From Gp7-AA6 sp036395755 (GTDB taxonomy: Bacteria > Acidobacteriota > Thermoanaerobaculia > UBA5066 > Gp7-AA6), in NCBI GenBank assembly GCA_036395755.1, contig DASWCZ010000028.1, positions 62,001 to 126,000 of the forward strand: DNA of 64,000 nt, written 5' to 3'. Numbering within the stretch: position 1 is the stretch's first letter; each line of letters opens with the position of its first letter. The notes beneath the pieces are model-generated. The model was not told the DNA's origin. It searched no databases and saw nothing but the letters and a program-made list of their open reading frames with translations. Made by a program: the position numbers and the translations under genes. Below are positions 16,380 to 24,822 of this stretch, one piece after another.

Positions 16380-18149
16380 TCACGGTTTCTTGGCCGGCGC
16401 CTTCGGCTTGGGCGCGGTCTTTGCGGCGGCCGCCCGGGAGGGCAGCGAGCCGTCCGGGTTCAGCACGACGAAGTCCTCCTTGCGCTCGATCCCCTTGTAG
16501 GCCACCGAGTCCTTCGGTGCGTTCATGTCGCGGACCTGGATCCCGAACGTGTAGTAGCCGGCCTCGAAGCTCGACAACGGGATCTCGCTGCCGCTCGCGA
16601 AGTAGCCGGCGGCGAGAGGCTGCAGCTCGGCCGGGCTGGTCAACGGCTGAAAAGCGTCCTTGCCGTCACGCTGGACGCTGATGCGGGTCATGATGCGCGG
16701 CTTCGGCTCGGCGGCGGGAGCGGCGGCCGTCGTTCCCGGCGTTGTCGCCGGAGCAGGCGGCGGAGTCGCCCCGGCGGCGGTCGCGGGATTGGAGACCGCG
16801 TAGAAATACCAGAGGCTGTCTTCCTTCGCGAACTTGCGGTCCGCTTTCGGCTCGACCTTGATCGGCTTTTCCATGCCGAAGACGAACGGGTCCGTGGGCG
16901 AGGGACGCTTGGTGAGCGGCGTCAAGGTGTTGGCGAGAATGAGCGGCGACACACCGAACTCGTTCGGGTGCGACTCGAGCTTGAAATTCGCCGCGGCCGT
17001 CGCCACCGGGGCGCCGCCAGACGCCGGGAACAGTCCGAACGCCCCGCGGTAGCTGCCCGGGGGCAGTGCGATCGAGCGGTCGAAGGCCTTGTCCGTGCGG
17101 CTGCCGCTCTTCACCTCGACCAAAGAGGCATCCTCCCAGTAAGACCCGACCGGCTGATTCGCTTCGTTCCAGACCACGCCGCCGAACTTCAAGCCTTGCG
17201 CGGCCTTCTCGTTCGGGACGTAGAACTGGAGCGCATAGAAGGGCTCGCCCGTGATCGTGCGAAAGTCCCCTGCCCAGAAGGTGCCTTCCGCCTTCGATCT
17301 CGGAGTCAATCCTTCCAGCGCGGAGCGGACCTCCGCGGGAATCGTCGCCGAGGCAGCCGAAGCCGGGGGGGGCGGCGCCGCCGCGACGGCGGGCGCACGA
17401 CCGGCGGAGGCGGCGGGAGCCGGAGCGGGAGCCGGAGCGGGAGCCGGAGGCGCGGCGGCGGCGGGAGCGGCCGGAGCGCCGGTTGCCGCCGCGGGGACGG
17501 CCGGCGCGATCCCGGCTGTGGCCGTCGTAGCGGAAGGGCTGACGATCGATTTCTCGGCGACCTTCCCGATCGCCTTCTCGGCCGCGGATCCTCCCATCAG
17601 GTCGTCGGTCCCGCGCTGCGGATCGACGTTCATCCGGACGCGCAGCTCTCCGATTCCAAGCGAGGGGTCGAACTTCTCCTTGCCGTACGTCCAGGTCGTC
17701 ATGACCGCGCCGCCCGAGTCGAAGGTCGACGCGCGCGTGTCGATAGAAGGTGCGGTCAGCCCGCCGCTGTCCTGGACCGCTCCTTCCTGGGGCCGCTCGG
17801 TCGAAACCCGGGTCGGAAGACCGAGCACGACGAGAAGGCGCCCGCGGTTCGTCTCCGACCCCCGCTTGTTGCGCATTTTGAACTGGTTGTCGGCCGCCTC
17901 GATGCGCCGGCGTACTTCGTCCCGGAACTCGTTGGCGGCGGTCGCCGGATTCGGATCCCGTTTCGCCCAGTAGTCGGTGATGAACTTTTCGGCGTCCGCG
18001 TCCGTCGAGACTTTCGACCAGGCCTCCTTCTCGGCCGAGGTCAGGAAATACGCCTCCGCGGACTTGCCCCAATCCTTGTACTTGGAAAGCTGCGCCAGGG
18101 CGATCGTGGCAAACGCGAGCCCGGCGGCAGCCAAGAGTGCTCTTTTCAC
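16380..18149 (-). CDS. GWxTD-type secreted protein with Ala/Pro-rich linker
   Basis: A 589-residue exported protein starting at GTG 18149 behind GGAGGG. Signal peptide about residues 1-19. The N-terminal helical block (about 22-110) has KSAEAYFLTSAEKEAWSKV and YWAKRDPNPATAANEFRDEV, then GRLLVVLGLPTRVSTE; the family signature position reads GSETN, again without Trp and Asp. Between about residues 205 and 265 there is a low-complexity Ala/Pro linker encoded by a tandem DNA repeat. The C-terminal part is a pair of beta domains with LPPGSYRGAFGLFPASGG and SFEAGYYTFGIQVRDMN, and the tail is Lys/Pro/Ala-rich. Same architecture as the gene at 11673, so the two are paralogues flanking a TonB-dependent receptor. 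Confidence 0.82.
   Translation of the reverse strand: MKRALLAAAGLAFATIALAQLSKYKDWGKSAEAYFLTSAEKEAWSKVSTDADAEKFITDYWAKRDPNPATAANEFRDEVRRRIEAADNQFKMRNKRGSETNRGRLLVVLGLPTRVSTERPQEGAVQDSGGLTAPSIDTRASTFDSGGAVMTTWTYGKEKFDPSLGIGELRVRMNVDPQRGTDDLMGGSAAEKAIGKVAEKSIVSPSATTATAGIAPAVPAAATGAPAAPAAAAPPAPAPAPAPAPAASAGRAPAVAAAPPPPASAASATIPAEVRSALEGLTPRSKAEGTFWAGDFRTITGEPFYALQFYVPNEKAAQGLKFGGVVWNEANQPVGSYWEDASLVEVKSGSRTDKAFDRSIALPPGSYRGAFGLFPASGGAPVATAAANFKLESHPNEFGVSPLILANTLTPLTKRPSPTDPFVFGMEKPIKVEPKADRKFAKEDSLWYFYAVSNPATAAGATPPPAPATTPGTTAAAPAAEPKPRIMTRISVQRDGKDAFQPLTSPAELQPLAAGYFASGSEIPLSSFEAGYYTFGIQVRDMNAPKDSVAYKGIERKEDFVVLNPDGSLPSRAAAAKTAPKPKAPAKKP
17415..17448. repeat. 12-bp tandem repeat in the Ala/Pro linker
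   Basis: About three copies of GAGCCGGAGCGG in a row inside the GWxTD gene, encoding alternating Pro-Ala on the minus strand. Being in frame, length change would only alter the linker. Confidence 0.75.
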
Positions 18150-18254
18150 GGTCCCTCCTCGAATAGGCTCGGGATTCTAGTACCGGCCCCGGCCACGGGG
18201 GAGGAAAACCGGGGGACGAAGAGAGTTCTTCCGGAGACGGAAGAACGGCGAGCC

Positions 18255-18626
18255 CTACTTTCTGACGAGGGACGTCGGCTGGAATCGGGTCAGCGCGAGC
18301 GACCGTCCGCCGGCCGAGCGCGCATCCGCTTCCTCCTTGAGCACGGAAATGACCTGGCGGACCTCTCCCTGCATCCTTTCCATCCTCTCCTTCATGTGGA
18401 GGATGACCTCGACGCCCGCCAGATTGACTCCCAGGTGCCTCGTCAGCGACAGAATGATCTCGAGCCGCTCGACGGTGTCGGGGTCGTAGACGCGGGTATT
18501 CCCCTGGGTCCGCGTGGGTCGCAGGAGGCCTTCCCGCTCGTACATCCGCAAGGTCTGCGGATGGATGCCGTACCTCTCGGAGATGGCGCCGATGCGAAGG
18601 CCGACGACGCCCGCTCTCTTCCTCAC
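18255..18626 (-). CDS. hspR: MerR-family heat-shock repressor, HspR type
   Basis: A 123-residue regulator. The winged-helix DNA-binding part spans about residues 10-75: IGAISERYGIHPQTLRMYER, then EGLLRPTRTQGNTRVYDPDT, and SLTRHLGVNLAGVEVIL, the last two being characteristic of HspR rather than other MerR proteins. A coiled-coil dimerisation helix follows (HMKERMERMQGEVRQVISVL). It is the last gene of a dnaK / hsp20 / hspR series and overlaps the hsp20 stop by 4 bp. In actinobacteria and related systems HspR represses dnaK operons and needs DnaK as co-repressor; the arrangement here fits such feedback, though that is inference. Confidence 0.9.
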   Translation of the reverse strand: MRKRAGVVGLRIGAISERYGIHPQTLRMYEREGLLRPTRTQGNTRVYDPDTVERLEIILSLTRHLGVNLAGVEVILHMKERMERMQGEVRQVISVLKEEADARSAGGRSLALTRFQPTSLVRK

Positions 18627-19075
18627 CGTGCCTTCTTCGCCTCGACCAAGATCGGCTGCGCCCGATCGGTCTTCGGCGCGACGACGCGCAGGATCCCGGA
18701 CTTCAACGTCGCCTTGATCCGCGATGAGTCGATCGAAGCGGGAACGGAGAAGTCGCGCGAGAAGCTGCCGTAGATCCGCTCCATGCGGACGAATTGTCGC
18801 GGCGGCACCCCCTCGTCGACGCGCCGGATTCCCGAAACGCGAAGCTTGCCGTCGAGCGATTCCAGATGGACGTCCTCGAGCTGGACGCCGGGAAGTTCGA
18901 CCGAGAGGACGACCTCCTCCGCGGTCTCATATACATCGGCGGCCGGCGACCAGAGCGCCGCGTCCAAGCCCTCGTCGGGAAACTCGGTGCGATGAATCGT
19001 CTCTTCGAAGAGGCGGTTCATCTTTTCCTGGATCGCGAAAAGATCCTGCAGCGAGCTCCATCGGAAGCCACTCAT
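18623..19075 (-). CDS. Small heat-shock protein, Hsp20/alpha-crystallin family
   Basis: A 150-residue holdase chaperone. The N-terminal arm (LFAIQEKMNRLFEETIH) is followed by the alpha-crystallin domain from about residue 40 to 140: SPAADVYETAEEVVLSVELP, GVQLEDVHLESLDGKLRVSG, RIYGSFSRDFSVP and the final strand ATLKSGILRVVAPK. Here the conserved A-x-x-x-G-I-L motif is present. A short tail (IL-V) provides the I-x-V-like oligomerisation contact. It lies 45 bp after dnaK on the same strand and overlaps hspR by 4 bp (ATGA). It is probably co-transcribed from the dnaK promoter. Confidence 0.93.
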   Translation of the reverse strand: MSGFRWSSLQDLFAIQEKMNRLFEETIHRTEFPDEGLDAALWSPAADVYETAEEVVLSVELPGVQLEDVHLESLDGKLRVSGIRRVDEGVPPRQFVRMERIYGSFSRDFSVPASIDSSRIKATLKSGILRVVAPKTDRAQPILVEAKKAR

Positions 19076-19120
19076 CTCGCCCCCTCGCTCCGCTCTCCAG
19101 CCTGACCGGCGGGCTCCGCC

Positions 19121-21022
19121 TTACTTCTTCTCGGTGTCCACGTACTCCGTGTCGATGACGTCGTCCTCTTTCGGAGCCGAACCCTCTCCCGCCGGCGGCG
19201 GCGCGCCGGCGCCCGCTCCGGCGGACGTCCCTTTGTAGATTGCCTCGGCGAGGCGGTGCGAAGACTGCTGCAGCCGCTCCCCCGCCTGTCTCATCGTCTC
19301 CGCATCGTTCGATTCGAGCGCTTTCTTCGCGTCGGCGATCGCCGATTCGAAGTTCGACGCCTCGGCGGCGTCCAACTTCTCGCGGTTCTCGTTGAAGGTC
19401 TTCTCGGTCGAATAGACAAGGCTGTCGAGGCGATTGCGCGCCTCGATCTCCTCGCGGCGCTTGCGGTCTTCCTCGGCGTGCGACTGAGCATCCGAGACCA
19501 TGCGGTCGATCTCGTCCTTGCTCAAGCCGGACGACGCCGTGATCGTGATCTTCTGCTCCTTGCCCGTCCCGAGGTCCTTGGCCGAGACGTTCAGGATGCC
19601 GTTGGCATCGATATCGAACGTCACTTCGATCTGGGGCATCCCGCGCGGGGCAGGAGGAAGCCCGATCAGGTGGAAGACGCCGAGAAGCTTGTTGTCCCGG
19701 GCGATCTCGCGCTCTCCCTGCAGAACTTTGATCTCGACCGACGTCTGGTTGTCCGACGCCGTCGAGAAGACTTCGGTCTTCTTCGTCGGGATGGTCGTGT
19801 TGCGCTCGATCAACTTCGTCATGACGCCGCCGAGCGTCTCGATCCCGAGCGAAAGCGGCGTGACGTCGAGCAGGAGCAGGTCCTTAACGTCTCCGGCGAG
19901 AACTCCTCCCTGGATCGCCGCGCCGACTGCCACGACCTCGTCCGGGTTGACGCCCTGATGGGGCTCCTTCCCGAACAGTTCCTTAACGAGCTGCTGAATC
20001 CTAGGCATGCGGGTCTGCCCGCCGACGAGAACGACCTCGTCGATGTCCTTCGGCTCGAGGCCGGCGTCCTTCAATGCCTGACGGCACGGGGCGATCGACC
20101 GATTGACGATCTCCTCGACGAGCTGCTCGAGCTTCGACCGCGTCAGCTTCAGCTGCAGGTGCTTGGGGCCCGAAGCGTCGGCCGTGATGAAGGGCAGGTT
20201 GATCTCCGTCTCGACGACGTTCGAGAGCTCGATCTTGGCTTTCTCCGCAGCTTCCTTCAACCGCTGCATCGCCATCGGATCCTTCGAGAGGTCGATGCCC
20301 TGGTCCTTCTTGAACTCGGCGAGGATCCAGTCGATGACCCGCTGGTCGATGTTGTCGCCGCCCAAGTGCGTGTCGCCGTTGGTCGACTTGACCTCGACCA
20401 CTCCCTCTCCCACTTCCAGGATCGAGATGTCGAATGTCCCGCCGCCGAAGTCGTACACGGCGATCGTCTCGTCCTTCTTCTTGTCCAGTCCGTAGGCGAG
20501 GGCCGCGGCCGTCGGCTCGTTGACCAGACGCTCGACGGTCAGGCCGGCGATCTGGCCCGCGTCCTTTGTGGCCTGCCGCTGCGAGTCGTTGAAATACGCG
20601 GGAACCGTGATGACCGCCCGGGTGACCTTCTGTCCGAGGTAAGCCTCCGCGGCCTCTTTCAGCTTCCCGAGGATCATCGCGGAGATCTCGGGCGGCGAGT
20701 ATTCCTTGCTCCCCGCCTTCACTCGAACGTCCCCGTTGGACGCGGCGACGACGGTGAACGGGACCATCTTCATTTCCTCGGTGACTTCCGAGAATTTGCG
20801 CCCCATGAACCGCTTGATCGAGAACACGGTGTTGGCGGGATTCGTGATCGCCTGCCGCTTTGCGACCTGACCGACGAGCCGCTCACCGCTCTTTGAAAAC
20901 GCAACGACGGAGGGCGTCGTCCGGTTCCCCTCGGCGTTGGGTATGACGACCGGGTCGCCGCCTTCCATCACGGCCACGCAGGAATTGGTGGTCCCGAGGT
21001 CGATTCCGATGATCTTGCTCAT
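19121..21022 (-). CDS. dnaK: Molecular chaperone DnaK (Hsp70)
   Basis: A full-length 633-residue Hsp70. ATPase-domain signatures are in order: IGIDLGTTNSCVAVMEGG (residue 4 on), AYFNDSQRQATKDAGQIAGL, VYDFGGGTFDISILEVGEG and VLVGGQTRMPRIQQLV. The substrate-binding domain follows the linker VKDLLLLDVTPLSLGIET, and the helical lid ends in a Gly/Ala/Pro stretch and the acidic EDDVIDTEYVDTEKK tail, as expected for DnaK. GGAGAAGAAG precedes ATG 21022. grpE and dnaJ are not adjacent, so their supply comes from elsewhere. It is the first gene of the dnaK / hsp20 / hspR set. Confidence 0.97.
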   Translation of the reverse strand: MSKIIGIDLGTTNSCVAVMEGGDPVVIPNAEGNRTTPSVVAFSKSGERLVGQVAKRQAITNPANTVFSIKRFMGRKFSEVTEEMKMVPFTVVAASNGDVRVKAGSKEYSPPEISAMILGKLKEAAEAYLGQKVTRAVITVPAYFNDSQRQATKDAGQIAGLTVERLVNEPTAAALAYGLDKKKDETIAVYDFGGGTFDISILEVGEGVVEVKSTNGDTHLGGDNIDQRVIDWILAEFKKDQGIDLSKDPMAMQRLKEAAEKAKIELSNVVETEINLPFITADASGPKHLQLKLTRSKLEQLVEEIVNRSIAPCRQALKDAGLEPKDIDEVVLVGGQTRMPRIQQLVKELFGKEPHQGVNPDEVVAVGAAIQGGVLAGDVKDLLLLDVTPLSLGIETLGGVMTKLIERNTTIPTKKTEVFSTASDNQTSVEIKVLQGEREIARDNKLLGVFHLIGLPPAPRGMPQIEVTFDIDANGILNVSAKDLGTGKEQKITITASSGLSKDEIDRMVSDAQSHAEEDRKRREEIEARNRLDSLVYSTEKTFNENREKLDAAEASNFESAIADAKKALESNDAETMRQAGERLQQSSHRLAEAIYKGTSAGAGAGAPPPAGEGSAPKEDDVIDTEYVDTEKK

Positions 21023-21060
21023 TGACTTCTTCTCCTAAGCTGCTTTCCGTTCGGAGGGAA

Positions 21061-21089
21061 ATAATAGGATCTTAGCGCTGCCTTGTCAA
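21061..21089 (-). promoter_or_regulatory. Near-consensus sigma-70 promoter of dnaK
   Basis: On the minus strand TTGACA (21084-21089) and TATTAT (21061-21066) are separated by exactly 17 bp. The -10 is about 38 bp from the dnaK start, leaving room for a leader with a Shine-Dalgarno site. This is the strongest promoter visible in the window. Confidence 0.88.
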
Positions 21090-21105
21090 GTTCCAGATTG
21101 CAGAT

Positions 21106-21126
21106 CCTTAGCCCGTCAGGCTCAAA
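21106..21126 (-). promoter_or_regulatory. Imperfect HAIR-like inverted repeat upstream of dnaK
   Basis: TTTGAGC-N7-GCTAAGG lies about 16 bp upstream of the dnaK -35. Against the HspR operator CTTGAGT-N7-ACTCAAG the half-sites match at 5 of 7 and 4 of 7 positions with the right spacing. The position and the neighbouring hspR make it a candidate operator, but the match is weak. Confidence 0.35.
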
Positions 21127-21171
21127 TCTGTGCAGATCCTCCGCTGCTTCGTCCCGGGAGACTCCGAGCGC

Positions 21172-22428
21172 CTAGCGGACGACTTGAACGCCCGCAGGCT
21201 TCTCGGTGCCGGAGACCGGGGTCGCTTGACCCGGATGTGGCTCGGAGACCGGCGAAAGTTGCCCCTCGTGAACCAGATCCAGATCGATCTGCCCAGTCGC
21301 GGTGCGGCCGTAGAGCGCGAACTTCCCGTCCTCGGGACGAAGGATGTAACGGTAGAACCGGCCGTAAGGGTCTTTCAACGAGCCCTCATCGAGGACGCCG
21401 GCGGCGACTAAGTCCACGAGCGTCCTCGGATACCGTCCGGTCGTCCCATAGTACACGCGGACACCCCTCCCGACGGTCTGGAGTCTCGCCTGCGAGCTCG
21501 CCCGGAAGAGGTCCCGGATCGGGGGGTTCTCGGAAACCGGCCGCAGGAACAGGTTGGCCGGGTTTTTCGGGAGAAACGACAGCGAGAAAGCGCCGAGCGC
21601 CGCGACCACCAGCCAGAGCACCAAGGCCCCTGTCGGAAAGTGGGGTCGGGGAACGGGTGCGACCGCCGCCGGAGTCTCGCGGACATGACCCTCTTCGATC
21701 AGGCCACGATCGAGAAGGTCGGAAATTCCCTTCAACACGTCCAAGTCCGGGAGAAACGCGCGCTCGCGGATCTCTCCGACCGTTCTCACGCCATCGATCC
21801 ACTTCCACGTCTCGGCTTCCCTCTTCGAGACGACTAAGGTGCCCTCCCCCGACGCCGGACCCGAGGTGGTGAGCCGCAGCGCGTAGGCGCCCCCCGCCCG
21901 GCGGAAGACGAGCTCGTTCGAGGAGATCTTCCGCTCCGCGGCCGGCAGCTCGTCAAACGTCCGGGCCGCGTCGAGCAGGATCGCTTCGGTCGCGATCGGC
22001 GAGAAGAGCTCCTCGTCGTGTTCGACGGCGGCCTGAGGCGAGAACCGGAACCGCCCATCTGTCCATCCGAAGGCGCCGAAGACGATCCGTTGGACCTGGA
22101 TGCGGAAGGCTTCGCGGAGATCCTCGGGACGGACCAGCCTTTCCGCGATCAGCAGGCGCCCCAACCGGTCTTGCCGCTTCTTCTGGGTCTCCAGCACGAT
22201 CGCGAGCTGCGCCTCCGAGAGGAGACCGGCCTTGACCAGAAGAGACCCGAGTCGGTTCTCGAGGGGATGACTGCTCGATTCGACCGACACGACGCGGCCG
22301 GTCAAGAAGCCCACGGCGATCGTGTCCTTCGGTCCTTCGACGGTCAAGATCCCGCTCTTCCGCTGCATGCCGAGCATCTGGAAGATGTCGGTCAGTGAAA
22401 AGACGCGAAGGTTTCCGTCAAGACTCAC
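21172..22428 (-). CDS. DUF4388 (PATAN) membrane protein with pseudopilin-like tail
   Basis: A 418-residue protein; GTG start at 22428 overlaps the preceding gene by 11 bp. The N-terminal DUF4388 domain (about 1-100) contains LRVFSLTDIFQMLGMQRKSG and ILTVEG; next comes a LLVKAGLLSEAQLAIVLETQ segment of the type found in GspE N-terminal/PATAN fusions, then FGWTDGRFRF. One transmembrane helix is predicted near residue 290 (GALVLWLVVAALGAFSLSFL). The C-terminal ~95 residues resemble the globular part of a type II secretion pseudopilin: YYGTTGRYPRTLVDLVAAGV and LKDPYGRFYRYIL. No secretion genes adjoin it. Together with the TPR and DUF1844 genes it forms an overlapping three-gene unit. Confidence 0.75.
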   Translation of the reverse strand: MSLDGNLRVFSLTDIFQMLGMQRKSGILTVEGPKDTIAVGFLTGRVVSVESSSHPLENRLGSLLVKAGLLSEAQLAIVLETQKKRQDRLGRLLIAERLVRPEDLREAFRIQVQRIVFGAFGWTDGRFRFSPQAAVEHDEELFSPIATEAILLDAARTFDELPAAERKISSNELVFRRAGGAYALRLTTSGPASGEGTLVVSKREAETWKWIDGVRTVGEIRERAFLPDLDVLKGISDLLDRGLIEEGHVRETPAAVAPVPRPHFPTGALVLWLVVAALGAFSLSFLPKNPANLFLRPVSENPPIRDLFRASSQARLQTVGRGVRVYYGTTGRYPRTLVDLVAAGVLDEGSLKDPYGRFYRYILRPEDGKFALYGRTATGQIDLDLVHEGQLSPVSEPHPGQATPVSGTEKPAGVQVVR

Positions 22429-24316
22429 GAGTCTGCCTCCAAGCACCGAGGTTCTGGCCGACCCAGAGGGCAATCGCGGCGAGCGCCGCGGCGATTCTTC
22501 CGGGCAGGACCTCTCTCGCGGAGGCGAGCGGGCGCAGGTCGAAGAGCCAGGGCCCGGGGAGAGCCAGAGTGAGCGCCAGGAAGAAGAGGACGAGCGCAAA
22601 AGCTGCGGCAAACGGTCGATGCGCGAAGAAACGGTGAATGCCGGGCGCGGCCAGAGAGGCCAGACGGACCAGTCCGCGGCGCCGGCCGGATCGCGCCTCC
22701 GCCCCGCGTCTCTCCGCCTCGCGCACGTCCTCGGAGACTTCCTCCCTTCGCGCCGAGAGGCGGACGCACCGGCTGCAATAGAGCGCGGGCCCGCCGTATC
22801 GTTTACAGACGCGGCAGAATCCCCGGCCGCAGCGCGCGCACTCGTACGCCACACCGCGGCGCGACCGAACGGCTGTCAGCGCGAGAGCAAAGACGAAGGC
22901 GCCCCACGGCGCGAGAGACAGGGGCGACAGGAGGATCTCCTCCACCGGCAAGCGTGTTTTCCCGGACTTCGGACGGGCCGGGCTTCTCGCTCCCCCGCGC
23001 TCGACGACGCGTTGGCGCGCGGTCGAGAGACCGTAAGCCGCCGGGACCACACGGGACATCGGTGGCCGGGAGGACCAGGCATCGACGTCGCGGCGGGAGA
23101 TCTGAAGGGCCCGCGCGCGCGCTTTCTCCTGTCCTTTGAAATCGTAGATCTCGGACCGCGCGATCGAGAGGTTGTAGAAAGGCTCCGCCGCCTGCGGCGC
23201 GTTGCGCGCGGCTTCCTCGTAGTCTTCGATTGCCGCAGCGTAGTCGCCCTCCACGAACCGGACGTTGCCGCGGTTGACGAACGGGCGATAGTCCTTCGGA
23301 TCCGCCTGGATCGCCCGGGTGTATGCCGCCTCCGAGCGCGGATAGTCCCCGGAGCGCTCGGCGTACATCGCGAGGAGAAACCAGACGTCGGGCTGGTCGG
23401 GCGACGCGGCCGCGATCGAGGAGAGCGCGTCCTCGACGCTCGAATCCTCGCGGCGCTCGTCGAGGTCGACCGCGGCGAGGTAGAGGGGGGATCGTCGGAT
23501 CAGGTTCTCCCGCGCGACCGTATCGACGAAGAGGGGGAGGAGACCGAGCACGATCAGCGCGCCGGCGAGCACGAGCCGCTCGCGCCGCTCCGAGTATGCA
23601 TAGATGAGCGCCGCCCAGTAGAGGAGCAGCCAGGTCGGTCCGAGTGTGAGGAAGAGCGGCAGCATCAGGAGGAGGAGAGCGAGGGGCGTCGACGCCCGGT
23701 GCCCGAAAGGGCGGCTCGCGGCCTCTTCGAGGTCGTGCCACAGCCGACGGAAGTACGTCAGGAAGAGGCCGAGGATCGCGGCGACCGCTCCGGCGGCCAT
23801 CGCGATCGCAATCGCGATCATCAGAGAGGAAAAGAAAGAGAGGCGGGACTCGGCGCTCGCGAAGAGCGTGCCGAACGCCGTCGGGATTCGAGAGGCGGCC
23901 TCCCGGAATCGTCCGGTGCGGAACCCGAATCCGATTCGCGACGCGGCGGCGTCGAAGCTCGCCTCGTCCAATCGAACCGCGGCGTCGTAGGCGAAAGCGG
24001 TGTGCCCCGCCCGCCCTTTCTCCGCCTTCCGGGCCTCCTGCAGCGCGGTACGCGAATACGCCGAAAGATGCCTCACGCCCGCCGCGCGCGCCGACCGGAT
24101 CATCGCTTCGAGCGCGGTCCCCGCGGCGCGGACGTCGTCCTCCTGCAGTGCCGACAGCAGGTCGAACCAGTGCGACCGGTAGACGGCCCGGGTCACGGGC
24201 GGCGGAAGGGGCGAAACGCGCGTATCCGGGGACGCTTCGGCCCGGATCGCGCTGGCGACGAGAATGACGACGACGAGCCCGGCCCGTCTACTTCGGGGCG
24301 CGACCGACCTCCACAT
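22418..24316 (-). CDS. Membrane protein with TPR repeats and a cysteine-rich zinc-ribbon-like segment
   Basis: A 632-residue protein. I start it at ATG 24316, where a signal-anchor follows (RAGLVVVILVASAIRAEA). After a helical periplasmic stretch there are several transmembrane helices (about residues 165-290). Then come TPR-like repeats (about 325-425): PDVWFLLAMYAERSGDYPRS, KDYRPFVNRGNVRFVEGDYA and AAEPFYNLSIARSEIYDFKG. A Cys-rich motif near 525 (CARCGRGFCRVC plus YCSRC) could bind zinc. Two more hydrophobic segments follow near the C-terminus. Function unknown. It overlaps the DUF1844 gene by 29 bp and the DUF4388 gene by 11 bp, so the three are likely co-translated. Confidence 0.72.
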   Translation of the reverse strand: MWRSVAPRSRRAGLVVVILVASAIRAEASPDTRVSPLPPPVTRAVYRSHWFDLLSALQEDDVRAAGTALEAMIRSARAAGVRHLSAYSRTALQEARKAEKGRAGHTAFAYDAAVRLDEASFDAAASRIGFGFRTGRFREAASRIPTAFGTLFASAESRLSFFSSLMIAIAIAMAAGAVAAILGLFLTYFRRLWHDLEEAASRPFGHRASTPLALLLLMLPLFLTLGPTWLLLYWAALIYAYSERRERLVLAGALIVLGLLPLFVDTVARENLIRRSPLYLAAVDLDERREDSSVEDALSSIAAASPDQPDVWFLLAMYAERSGDYPRSEAAYTRAIQADPKDYRPFVNRGNVRFVEGDYAAAIEDYEEAARNAPQAAEPFYNLSIARSEIYDFKGQEKARARALQISRRDVDAWSSRPPMSRVVPAAYGLSTARQRVVERGGARSPARPKSGKTRLPVEEILLSPLSLAPWGAFVFALALTAVRSRRGVAYECARCGRGFCRVCKRYGGPALYCSRCVRLSARREEVSEDVREAERRGAEARSGRRRGLVRLASLAAPGIHRFFAHRPFAAAFALVLFFLALTLALPGPWLFDLRPLASAREVLPGRIAAALAAIALWVGQNLGAWRQTRES

Positions 24317-24758
24317 ATGCAAGGCGGAGCTCGTACAGGACGCGGGCGAGCAGATCGGACTCCTCGAAGGAGAGATTTCCACGCGTCTTCTGTTCCAGGA
24401 CCGCCAGCCAGTCGATCATCTGCCGCGCGATCGCGAGATCGCGGTGTCTCGGTCCCGCCGCCGGATCGGAGAGGAGGCCGAGCGCCGAGTACGCCGTCGT
24501 CGCGAGCGAGCTGACGATGCGGGCGAACTCGGTGCGCGGCTCGCCGGCCGTTTCGGGCTCGGCGTCCACGGGCGGTGCGGCGGCTTCCTCCGCCGCCGTC
24601 GCCGGAGCGGCGGGGGCCGGCGGCGCCGTCGGCGCCCGCGCGGGACGAGCCGGCTCGGCCACGGTCTCTTCGGGCTCGAATCCGGGACGCAGCTCCCCTT
24701 CGGGCGTGAACATTCGTCGGTCGACGACTCGAATGGGCTTGCTCTCGCCTTCGGTCAT
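24288..24758 (-). CDS. DUF1844 domain protein
   Basis: A 156-residue protein. The first ~75 residues are Pro/Ala/Glu-rich and likely disordered. The C-terminal ~80 residues form a helical DUF1844 domain: FARIVSSLATTAYSALGLL, ARQMIDWLAVLEQKTRGNLS and ESDLLARVLYELRLAYVEV. The family is small, conserved in Acidobacteriota and deltaproteobacterial lineages, and has no assigned function. Start ATG 24758 lacks a Shine-Dalgarno site; a TAAAAT hexamer lies 12 nt upstream. It is divergent from mazG with 64 bp between the starts. Confidence 0.85.
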   Translation of the reverse strand: MTEGESKPIRVVDRRMFTPEGELRPGFEPEETVAEPARPARAPTAPPAPAAPATAAEEAAAPPVDAEPETAGEPRTEFARIVSSLATTAYSALGLLSDPAAGPRHRDLAIARQMIDWLAVLEQKTRGNLSFEESDLLARVLYELRLAYVEVGRAPK

Positions 24759-24810
24759 GTTTGAATTCCGATTTTAGAACAACCGACCCGCATCCGCCGC
24801 GCTCACTCGC

Positions 24811-24816
24811 TATGAT
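24811..24816 (+). promoter_or_regulatory. -10 hexamer 6 nt before mazG
   Basis: TATGAT is followed by six nucleotides and the GTG at 24823. No Shine-Dalgarno sequence is present. This is a leaderless-type arrangement. Confidence 0.6.
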
Positions 24817-24822
24817 TCGCGC

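Noticed and set aside
17390..17470. Frameshift-prone repeat disrupting the GWxTD gene
   Set aside because: The tandem unit is 12 bp, a multiple of three, and the frame is intact on both sides.
21023..21171. CIRCE element (TTAGCACTC-N9-GAGTGCTAA) before dnaK
   Set aside because: TTAGCGCTG resembles one half-site only; the second half-site is absent, and the adjacent regulator is HspR rather than HrcA.
22322..24514. 730-codon open frame opposite the TPR protein
   Set aside because: Composition dominated by Arg/Gly/Glu and no recognisable motif. The minus strand has a coherent membrane/TPR/zinc-ribbon protein with matching overlaps.
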